A stretch of 11,975 nucleotides of DNA, taken from assembly GCA_023146675.1 (NCBI GenBank), contig JAGLBQ010000278.1, positions 1-11,975 on the forward strand, given 5' to 3'. The DNA comes from Cocleimonas sp. GTDB taxonomy: Bacteria > Pseudomonadota > Gammaproteobacteria > Thiotrichales > Thiotrichaceae. Under the pieces are notes generated by a model that saw only the letters and a program-made list of their open reading frames with translations, did not search any database and was not told where the DNA came from. Below, in pieces: positions 1-5,784 of the stretch (positions are counted from its first letter, which is position 1; every line of letters starts with the position of its first letter). A program made the position numbers and the translations under genes.

Positions 1-46
1 TTTCACGCTTGCTTTTCATAAAAAAAGGGAGCTTAGTAATAAGCAC

Positions 47-75
47 TTGGCAGATGTGTGTAATCTGCTGATAAA
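47..75 (+). promoter_or_regulatory. Sigma70-type promoter for the replication-O-like gene
   Basis: TTGGCA at 47-52 (5 of 6 to the -35 consensus) lies 17 bases before GATAAA at 70-75 (4 of 6 to the -10). Transcription would start near 82-83, exactly where the hairpin at 83-113 begins. The spacer holds an inverted repeat, CAGAT (51-55) and ATCTG (63-67), which could be an operator. This is a pattern match only. Confidence 0.5.
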
Positions 76-82
76 ATTAACG

Positions 83-113
83 CCCTACTGATTTGCAACA
101 ACAAACCAGTGGG
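83..113 (+). repeat. Hairpin in the 5' leader of the replication-O-like gene
   Basis: The left arm CCCTACTGATTTG (83-95) pairs with the right arm CAAACCAGTGGG (102-113) around a CAACAA loop, with one bulged T and one A/C mismatch. It begins at the predicted transcription start. No T-run follows, so it is not an intrinsic terminator. A 5'-end stabilising hairpin or a protein-binding site is possible. Confidence 0.5.
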
Positions 114-146
114 ACTTCACAAACAATCTAAAGAAGAGATTGAATT

Positions 147-1172
147 ATGCAAGCGATATTGTACGCTACCACTGGGGATATTGCCCCAAAAAATTCTGCC
201 AATGCTTCTCATTGTGCTAAAAATAAACTCAATTTACTGCCTGAGCATCTCGCTCAAATCGGCACAGCTTTTATTCATCAACTCTCCCTTGCACCCCTAA
301 CCGCCCGTGATCTGCGCATTTTAACCACGCTTTATGATCAAACCATCGCCTACGATAAACGTGAAGATGATATGAATGGCACGCGTTTAGAGCAATTAAC
401 AGGGATTCGACGTGATCATGCGAATGAGTCTGTACGTCGTTTAGTGGCATTGAATATTATCCTCACCCATCAAGGTCATTATGGAAAATGGATGGCGATT
501 AATTTCGATTTTCCAAATTGGGGAAAACCAAGTTCTGATACAACCACCAATGACCCGCGTTGTTTATTGTCGGATGTGTATCAAAGCGCACTGATTGATG
601 AGAGGGTTGAATTTCAATTGTATAGTCCACCTGAAAAATGCAAAAAAGAAGAAAATAGCAACCTTCCACCATCGCATTTGCCCGCACAACCCAGCCCTGA
701 TCATGTTAAACCCGCGCCTGTTGCACTACATTTTCCCCATAATTTTCCTAAAAAACTGCGCCAATTGATGATTCGCCACCTTGCGCCACTCAATATTCCC
801 CAACACGCACAACGCCTCTTGGATTATTTTGCTAAGTGCCTACGCAATGGCAAAATACGTAATCCAATTGCTTATTTTATCAGCCTAAAAAATCGCTGGT
901 TAAGAGGATCACTGGATTTAAATGAAGATCAAGCCACCTCCGCAACCAATGAAAAGAAAGGACAACAGGAAAGGATAAAACAACGCATGGCGTATCAACA
1001 AGCAGTGGCAGATATTAAACAGTTGAAAAAAAGCATCAATGCCGTAGTCAATCAGGAACACTGTCGTTTTGATCAAGCCTTGAAAAAAATGAAATATACT
1101 GAACTTTGGGCAAAAGCAATTGAATGCCTAGAACAAACAAAAAAAGTGGGTGGCGGTATGAAAGCACTCTAG
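147..1172 (+). CDS. Replication protein O-like winged-helix protein
   Basis: The protein has 341 residues. Residues about 48-127 match the pattern of the phage replication protein O N-terminal domain, a winged helix that binds origin DNA in phages. The landmarks are L-T-A-R-D-L-R-I-L at 51-59, Y-D-K-R-E-D-D at 69-75, T-G-I-R-R-D-H-A at 85-92 and the G-x-W-x-A-I-N-F strand at 113-120 followed by W125. A proline-rich linker (about 160-200) leads to a second helical part (201-255; N-I-P-Q-H-A-Q-R-L-L-D-Y and R-N-P-I-A-Y-F) of the kind found after such domains in replication or plasmid proteins. The tail (262-335) is rich in K, Q and E and may be a coiled coil. The ATG at 147 has a purine-rich SD (AGAAGAGA, 132-139). 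No helicase or loader gene is adjacent, so the gene may be a prophage or plasmid remnant, or a stand-alone DNA-binding protein. The fold assignment is fairly sure; a role in replication is inferred. Confidence 0.75.
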   Translation: MQAILYATTGDIAPKNSANASHCAKNKLNLLPEHLAQIGTAFIHQLSLAPLTARDLRILTTLYDQTIAYDKREDDMNGTRLEQLTGIRRDHANESVRRLVALNIILTHQGHYGKWMAINFDFPNWGKPSSDTTTNDPRCLLSDVYQSALIDERVEFQLYSPPEKCKKEENSNLPPSHLPAQPSPDHVKPAPVALHFPHNFPKKLRQLMIRHLAPLNIPQHAQRLLDYFAKCLRNGKIRNPIAYFISLKNRWLRGSLDLNEDQATSATNEKKGQQERIKQRMAYQQAVADIKQLKKSINAVVNQEHCRFDQALKKMKYTELWAKAIECLEQTKKVGGGMKAL

Positions 1173-1195
1173 GGTGGGCAGTCATCTGCACTACA

Positions 1196-1216
1196 TTCCC
1201 ACGTGGCACGTGGGAA
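1196..1216. repeat. REP-like palindrome
   Basis: TTCCCACGTG (1196-1205) and CACGTGGGAA (1207-1216) form a perfect 10-base inverted repeat around a single G. It is GC-rich in an AT-rich surrounding and lies 23 bases after the stop of the replication-O-like gene. The flanks are asymmetric (ACA before, CGAG after), as in REP-type elements. I recall similar CGTTCCCACG...CGTGGGAACG units as dispersed repeats in several gammaproteobacteria, but only one copy is in this window. No T-run follows. Confidence 0.6.
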
Positions 1217-1310
1217 CGAGACAATATTTCAAAGTTAACAGAATTAGCAATCCGCTTTACCTGCTTGCTTTCCTTAACTAGCTCAACAATTCCATAATGG
1301 CAACTTCATA

Positions 1311-1700
1311 TTAAGTTTCTCTACAACAAATGCTATGATTATTCTTAAGTTTATAACCAGTAAATAAACCTATAGCGGGTATAATGCCCCCAAGATATAC
1401 ACTAACAATATAAAAAAAAGTTGCCATTTCTGTAAAGAAAGTTGTTCTACTTATATCAGTGATGCTGATCACTATGCTGAGCAAGCCAATTATTAATAGC
1501 TGTTTTTTATTTATAAATCGTAACATAAAATATCCAGCCCCAGTATATACCATAAATTTCACCAAATTTCGGTCTATAAAAAGCGAAAAAGGACTAAAAA
1601 TAACTTCATTTGTGATATATATCATCCGAAAATCGCTCAATCCACTGCTTATAAAAAAAATTATAACGCTATAAAACACTGACAGGTTAATCTTATTCAT
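1311..1700 (-). CDS. Small polytopic membrane protein, function unknown
   Basis: I do not recognise this 129-residue protein. It is strongly hydrophobic, with about four membrane segments (roughly 6-22, 48-62, 67-83 and 88-114) separated by short loops with K/R residues (for example F-I-N-K-K-Q at 62-67). It ends in a hydrophilic tail with adjacent cysteines (C-C-R-E-T). The start at 1700 has a weak SD-like GAG about 7 bases upstream. The gene is AT-rich and uses many ATA, AAA and TTA codons, unlike the amtB and gly genes nearby, which suggests acquired or fast-evolving DNA. It is divergent from the other small membrane protein gene at 1885. The antisense frame at 1459-1674 is treated as its shadow. 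Confidence 0.6.
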   Translation of the reverse strand: MNKINLSVFYSVIIFFISSGLSDFRMIYITNEVIFSPFSLFIDRNLVKFMVYTGAGYFMLRFINKKQLLIIGLLSIVISITDISRTTFFTEMATFFYIVSVYLGGIIPAIGLFTGYKLKNNHSICCRET

Positions 1701-1824
1701 CTTCTACTCGCTTTTTTATATGTATAATAAATTTACGTATTTTCTTTGTTTGTAAATCTCAATAATAAGCAATGAAGTAGCAGCTTCAATCTCTTCTGGA
1801 TAAATGGCTAAGGTTTAATTTTTA

Positions 1825-1853
1825 TTGATGCTCTTCTTAAGGAGTCTTAAAAT
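1825..1853 (+). promoter_or_regulatory. Sigma70-type promoter for the 98-residue membrane protein gene
   Basis: TTGATG (1825-1830) and TAAAAT (1848-1853; 5 of 6 to the -10) are separated by 17 bases. The predicted start, near 1860, falls inside the perfect inverted repeat CATTAT-CAC-ATAATG at 1857-1871, a possible operator. The leader would be about 25 bases. Confidence 0.45.
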
Positions 1854-1856
1854 AAA

Positions 1857-1871
1857 CATTATCACATAATG
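1857..1871. repeat. Inverted repeat at the predicted transcription start
   Basis: CATTAT (1857-1862) and ATAATG (1866-1871) flank CAC. The position just downstream of a -10 element fits a repressor operator. Short AT-rich palindromes also arise by chance in this composition. Confidence 0.35.
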
Positions 1872-1884
1872 GTAAGATAAAAAA

Positions 1885-2181
1885 ATGAGTCGAATGAATA
1901 AAGTATTAACAAAAAATGTAGTAGAAAAAAATAAAGTTTATATTTGTATTACGACTTTTTTGGCAGGCATTTCATTAGTTTCTATATTGATAGGCAGTTT
2001 GTTTTTAGCTGTCTTATGTAGCTTAATGGGTCTTGCTATACTATTACATAATAAGAAAAAGCATCATAAAAATAGAAAGGCAATAGAAATGGTTCTACAC
2101 GAGATTAAAGAGGGAGAAGGAATGTCTTTAGAAGGCTTAAAAAAACCTATTGAAAAGCGACATATTACGAAAAAAAGCTAA
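1885..2181 (+). CDS. Small two-span membrane protein, function unknown
   Basis: I do not recognise this 98-residue protein. Residues about 18-54 form a hydrophobic hairpin of two membrane segments joined by a short turn near L-I-G-S (36-39). The rest is a strongly basic tail (H-N-K-K-K-H-H-K-N-R-K at 55-65) and a charged helix ending in K-K-S. The positive-inside rule puts both ends in the cytoplasm. The ATG at 1885 has a weak GGTAAG SD at 1871-1876; a second ATG at 1894 is possible. The gene is AT-rich like its divergent neighbour at 1311-1700, and has its own promoter-like sequence. Nothing in the sequence points to a function. A real gene is likely because of its length, promoter and clear topology. 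Confidence 0.55.
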   Translation: MSRMNKVLTKNVVEKNKVYICITTFLAGISLVSILIGSLFLAVLCSLMGLAILLHNKKKHHKNRKAIEMVLHEIKEGEGMSLEGLKKPIEKRHITKKS

Positions 2182-2269
2182 GCCAAGCATCCATTGCTAT
2201 AGTTTTTCATATAAATAAACACTTATTAAATTAACTGTATCGTTCGCAGGCTATCGGGGTGATTGTTGG

Positions 2270-3055
2270 TTAACTTAGCCAACCTGTAACACTGATAGGT
2301 TCTTTATTGCCCCCTTTAAATAGCCAGATTAAAGAACTTATAGCAACAAATATGCCAATGGCGGCAATGACTTTTACTAACCAGAAGGCTTCGCTATAGA
2401 CACTACCTTGCCAGAATAAATAGCCCGCTATGAGTAGGTAGATAAGATAGGTAACATAATTCCAAATAATAGCATCACGAATGAATCTAGCATTGATAAT
2501 CGCAACGCTTAACCATGCGCTAGCCCAGCCTAATGCTGCGCCGATTAGTATATCAATTGGCCAATGCACACCAAGCATAATGCGACTTAGCCCAATGAGG
2601 CAGGCAAAGAAGAAGGCAAAGAGTAGTAAAGGGCTGTTTTTAAAATAGAATCCTACTGATCCCATAATAGCAAATGCGGTGGCTGTATGTCCTGAGGGGA
2701 AAGCGTAGGTTGTCATTTTCTCGCCAATAAAATAGAAGCTGGATGGCTCTAGTACGTCATAGGGGCGAGGCAAGGCGATGAGTGACTTTAAACTGGCAAC
2801 AATTAATAATGAGATCAGTGCTGCGATTAGCACAGTGCGAAGTAGGTTCAGGTGTCGCCAAAAAAAGATGAGTACTAACAATAAGGCAAATAGTCGATTG
2901 CCGAAGGTTGTGATCATTATCCACATTTCATTAGCAAAAACTGAACCTAATTTATTTGTTATCAAAAACAGTTGCGCATTAGCATTCAGAGCAAAGATGA
3001 TAATCGCAACTATAAATAATGTGATAATAATAAAATTGGGTGATTTACTAAACAT
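2270..3055 (-). CDS. PAP2-family membrane phosphatase
   Basis: This 261-residue integral membrane protein carries all three signatures of the type 2 phosphatidic acid phosphatase superfamily: K90-x6-R97-P98, P120-S-G-H123, and S157-R158-x5-H164-x3-D168. H123 and H164 would be the catalytic histidines, with H164 the nucleophile. Family members remove phosphate from lipid phosphates such as phosphatidic acid, phosphatidylglycerophosphate or undecaprenyl diphosphate, with the active site usually facing the periplasm. A signal-anchor-like N-terminus (8-26) is followed by the phosphatase core (about 45-190). Extra membrane segments (about 198-216 and 225-245) extend the C-terminus beyond the minimal domain. 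The ATG at 3055 has a GGA 6 bases upstream. It lies downstream of amtB in the same direction, 169 bases away, with no functional link evident. The exact substrate cannot be read from the sequence. Confidence 0.88.
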   Translation of the reverse strand: MFSKSPNFIIITLFIVAIIIFALNANAQLFLITNKLGSVFANEMWIMITTFGNRLFALLLVLIFFWRHLNLLRTVLIAALISLLIVASLKSLIALPRPYDVLEPSSFYFIGEKMTTYAFPSGHTATAFAIMGSVGFYFKNSPLLLFAFFFACLIGLSRIMLGVHWPIDILIGAALGWASAWLSVAIINARFIRDAIIWNYVTYLIYLLIAGYLFWQGSVYSEAFWLVKVIAAIGIFVAISSLIWLFKGGNKEPISVTGWLS

Positions 3056-3224
3056 GAAAAATCCATAATAGGTTGAAGACGTTTCTCAACAAATACCGTA
3101 TCTATCTGATAGTTTAGTCAAATAATCAATCATTAAATAACTTTTCAAAGATTAACGGTTCAGTAAATCTACCGTATGGATGAATATTATGCAATTCACT
3201 TTTGCCTATCATTAACTTAGTTTA

Positions 3225-4508
3225 TCACAAAACATAACCTCGTTCTTCATGATCAATAATATCAAGACCTTGTGCTTCTTCATCTGCGCTTACACGTAAG
3301 CCACCTAGCATTAATCCAACCAATTTAAATAAGAGATAGGAAACCACAGCGGTATAGGCAAAAGTGGAGGCAACTCCGATAAGTTGTACTTGAAATTGTT
3401 GCCCGATAGTACTGATTCCTTCTGCAAAACCACTGCCGCTAAAGATACCGAGTTGAGTGGAGGCAAAGACGCTTACTAATAAGGTTCCTAAAATACCGCC
3501 AACGCCATGTACGGGAAAGACATCTAGTGCATCATCAATTTTAAACTTTTGCTTAATTAAAATGGTCATATTAAAGCAGACAATGCCTGCGAGCAGACCA
3601 ATCACCAGTGCTCCACCTGGTCCGACGAATCCTGATGCGGGTGTGATCGTACCTAAACCTGCGACCATGCCAGTGACTGTTCCTAGCGCGGTTGGTTTTC
3701 CAAATTTAATCCACTCATAAACCATCCACGTCATTGCGCCTGTGGCAGCTGAAATATGAGTAACCAGCATTGCCATTGCGGCATCGCCATTTGCAGCCAA
3801 TGCGCTACCGCCATTAAAGCCAAACCAACCAACCCATAACATGCCTGCACCTGTTACGGTCATGGTTAGATTATGTGGCACGGTTCGACCAAAATGCCTG
3901 CGTGGACCCACCATAATGGCAGCAACCAATGCACCAACACCGCAGGTAATATGAACCACGGTACCACCTGCAAAATCAAGCAGCCCCATTTGTTGCAGCC
4001 AACCGCCACCCCATACCCAGTGTGTTATGGGCGCATAGACTAATACGATCCAAAAAGCTGAGAATAATAATACCGCCGAGAACTTAATTCGTTCAGCAAA
4101 GCCACCAATGATGAGTGCGGGAGTGATAATGACAAAGGTCATTTGGAAGAGGGCAAATAGAGCCTCTGGAATATCACCAACGAGAGAATCTTTGGTGATG
4201 CCATTAAACATGGCTTTATCAAGACCACCCCAGAAGGCATTGCCTTCGCCAAATGCAATACTATAACCAACAACCAGCCAAAGTATGGATGCAATAGCGG
4301 CAATGGCAAAGCATTGCATTAGAATGGAAAGGACATTGCGACTACGAACGAGTCCGCCATAAAATAGCGCCAAACCTGGCAGAGTCATAAATAAGACCAA
4401 CGCCGTTGAGGTTAATATCCACGCAGTATTAGCACCATTTAAGGTATCTTCTGCCTGAGCGGTTAAGGGTAATAGCAGTAGACCTGCCAGTATAAAAAAG
4501 ATTTTCAT
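3225..4508 (-). CDS. amtB: Ammonium transporter AmtB
   Basis: Trimeric inner-membrane ammonium channel. The protein has 427 residues from the ATG at 4508; an in-frame GTG at 4520 would add four. I chose the ATG because the protein then begins with a typical signal peptide (M-K-I-F-F...T-A-Q-A, cleavage near residue 20), as in other AmtB proteins. Neither start has a good SD. Visible landmarks, numbered from this ATG: the D-F-A-G-G-T-V-V-H motif with conserved Asp178 and first pore histidine H186; G-W-F-G-F-N with the gate Phe231; and D-V-F-P-V-H-G-V-G-G with the second pore histidine H334. The C-terminal tail (G-L-R-V-S-A-D-E-E-A-Q-G-L-D) is the cytoplasmic region that contacts the PII protein. 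It follows glnK in the usual order, so GlnK gating of AmtB is expected. An 80-base gap separates the genes. Confidence 0.96.
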   Translation of the reverse strand: MKIFFILAGLLLLPLTAQAEDTLNGANTAWILTSTALVLFMTLPGLALFYGGLVRSRNVLSILMQCFAIAAIASILWLVVGYSIAFGEGNAFWGGLDKAMFNGITKDSLVGDIPEALFALFQMTFVIITPALIIGGFAERIKFSAVLLFSAFWIVLVYAPITHWVWGGGWLQQMGLLDFAGGTVVHITCGVGALVAAIMVGPRRHFGRTVPHNLTMTVTGAGMLWVGWFGFNGGSALAANGDAAMAMLVTHISAATGAMTWMVYEWIKFGKPTALGTVTGMVAGLGTITPASGFVGPGGALVIGLLAGIVCFNMTILIKQKFKIDDALDVFPVHGVGGILGTLLVSVFASTQLGIFSGSGFAEGISTIGQQFQVQLIGVASTFAYTAVVSYLLFKLVGLMLGGLRVSADEEAQGLDIIDHEERGYVL

Positions 4509-4542
4509 GGGGTAAATCACTGATTGGTTTTTTAGCGGGGAT

Positions 4543-4562
4543 AGACGTTATCTGAAACGTCT
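4543..4562 (-). repeat. Hairpin between glnK and amtB
   Basis: AGACGTT (4543-4549) and AACGTCT (4556-4562) form a perfect 7-base stem with a 6-base loop in the glnK-amtB gap. No T-run follows on the minus strand, so it is unlikely to be a full terminator. An mRNA-processing or stabilising role that sets the GlnK:AmtB ratio is possible. Confidence 0.4.
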
Positions 4563-4588
4563 CTACAAGTAATGTTTAGGACTTGGAA

Positions 4589-4927
4589 TTAAAGTGCTTC
4601 TGGTCCTGTTTCGCCTGTACGAATACGAATGGTTTGTTCTATATCAGAAACAAAGATCTTACCATCGCCAATTTTGCCTGTATTGGCTGCTTTAATAATG
4701 GCTTCGATAGCAACATCAAGCGCATCACTGGCAACCGCTGTTTCTATTTTTACTTTAGGCAGAAAATCAACAACGTACTCAGCGCCACGATAAAGCTCTG
4801 TATGTCCTTTTTGACGACCAAAACCTTTCACCTCGGTGACAGTGAGACCTTTAATGCCCGCTTCAAATAAAGCTTCACGTACATCATCTAATTTATAGGG
4901 TTTAATAATAGCGGTAATTAATTTCAT
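4589..4927 (-). CDS. glnK: PII nitrogen regulatory protein (GlnK/GlnB)
   Basis: This 112-residue protein has the standard PII length. It senses ATP/ADP, 2-oxoglutarate and, via uridylylation, glutamine status. Visible landmarks: the N-terminal M-K-L-I-T-A-I-I-K-P; the T-loop at about 37-55 with R47-G-A-E-Y51, where Y51 is the uridylylation site; the B-loop G84-K-I-G-D-G-K90; and the C-terminal R101-x-R103 nucleotide-binding region. I call it glnK rather than glnB because amtB follows directly. The start has an AAGGA SD with 8-base spacing. I looked for a sigma54 site upstream (GG-N10-GC) and found only near-misses with wrong spacing, so NtrC control is not shown here. Its partner is expected to be AmtB. 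Confidence 0.95.
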   Translation of the reverse strand: MKLITAIIKPYKLDDVREALFEAGIKGLTVTEVKGFGRQKGHTELYRGAEYVVDFLPKVKIETAVASDALDVAIEAIIKAANTGKIGDGKIFVSDIEQTIRIRTGETGPEAL

Positions 4928-5090
4928 CTAATATTCCTTGACTGTTGGGGGATATTTAATAACCAGCAAAGAATACCTTTTGAATTATTAAAGTACAAGG
5001 TAGCTTTTAACATCCAAATCATAATGCTAGCAGGAAAGAGTTGAAAAAATCAGATGATTTATTCCTGTTTATCGTGGAAGGGGCTAAAGT

Positions 5091-5621
5091 TTAGCGAGTC
5101 AACATTTCAGCAAGACTTCCCAAAATAATGATCATAAAGGCAACAAAACCTATCAGCATAGCGGTAGCTAGTAGTATATAAAATATAATAGTATTATTTG
5201 AATAAGCAGCATCTTCTTTCCACTGCTTCTGGCATTGCTTACAGCGATAAGAATGATGTGTAAAAGGCAGCAATATAGATAGAAAATGCAGTGCGATAAA
5301 GGGTATCTTCCAGAACAAATGATTCTTTTTTACATCGATTGAATCACACTGAGGGCAGCTTATTTTATCTTTTGCTTCAAGCTGTGAAGAAATATCATAC
5401 TCACCCTCCTCAATTTCCTTAATAAGCATTTTTGCCTGCTTTTCATACTCAATGGGCACTTTTAATTGAACCCCACCCAAAGCATTAGATATCCCCCAAT
5501 AAACGTTAATATAATATTCATTGCTAAGAAAGACAGGTATTGACTCAACCTCTAGGCGTCCTTTTACAATATTGGCTTCTAATGAGTCTGTGAAAGACGT
5601 GATGGTTACTAATTTACTCAC
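5091..5621 (-). CDS. DUF2007 domain protein with zinc ribbon and membrane segments
   Basis: Residues about 3-67 match the DUF2007 pattern: I-T-S-F-T-D-S-L-E-A-N at 7-17, G-R-L-E-V-E-S-I-P-V-F-L at 21-32, and S-N-A-L-G-G-V-Q-L-K-V-P at 45-56. From memory this family is described as a putative signal-transducing domain with a GlnB-like fold. It is followed by a split zinc ribbon (C89-P-Q-C92 and C127-K-Q-C130) whose two halves are separated by a hydrophobic stretch (103-120), and then a C-terminal membrane segment (about 143-169). The protein is therefore probably membrane-anchored with the DUF2007 domain in the cytoplasm. It starts with GTG at 5621 behind a strong AGGAG SD at 7-base spacing. 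It lies upstream of glnK in the same direction, 163 bases away, so co-transcription is possible but not shown. Its ligand and function are unknown. Confidence 0.75.
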   Translation of the reverse strand: MSKLVTITSFTDSLEANIVKGRLEVESIPVFLSNEYYINVYWGISNALGGVQLKVPIEYEKQAKMLIKEIEEGEYDISSQLEAKDKISCPQCDSIDVKKNHLFWKIPFIALHFLSILLPFTHHSYRCKQCQKQWKEDAAYSNNTIIFYILLATAMLIGFVAFMIIILGSLAEMLTR

Positions 5622-5723
5622 GGGTTACTCCTATCTGATGGGGATGAGTAAAGTATAGTCTGAAAATAAGGTGAGGTATCTTTTAGCAAGAGGATTTATG
5701 CTGTTTTTATAACAACTCTAGAC

Positions 5724-5753
5724 GGTAGCAAGACTCCTTAGTGGCTTGCTACC
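5724..5753 (-). terminator. Hairpin after glyS, possible terminator
   Basis: GGTAGCAAG (5724-5732) and CTTGCTACC (5745-5753) form a perfect 9-base stem. Inside it, ACT (5733-5735) and AGT (5740-5742) can add three pairs over a CCTT loop with two bulged bases. It begins 31 bases after the glyS stop, the right place for a terminator, but no T-run follows on the minus strand. It may be a factor-dependent terminator or a 3'-end stabilising hairpin. Confidence 0.45.
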
Positions 5754-5784
5754 TTTGCTTAAACGAGGACTCTACAACTACTCA

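Noticed and set aside
109..300. 63-codon plus-strand ORF overlapping the replication-O-like gene
   Set aside because: It is out of frame with the longer gene that has a proper SD and a recognisable domain.
3151..3176. ACGGT...ACCGT repeat downstream of amtB
   Set aside because: A five-base stem with a long loop and no T-run; not distinguishable from chance.
3457..3720. Plus-strand ORF inside amtB
   Set aside because: It is antisense to a highly conserved transporter gene and has the composition of an antisense shadow.
5040..5062. Possible terminator after the DUF2007 gene (AAATC/GATTT with a T-run on the minus strand)
   Set aside because: The stem has only five AT-rich pairs, too weak to call.
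4928..5090. Sigma54-like promoter for glnK
   Set aside because: The two candidate GG...GC pairs on the minus strand have 9 and 8 bases between them instead of the required 10.
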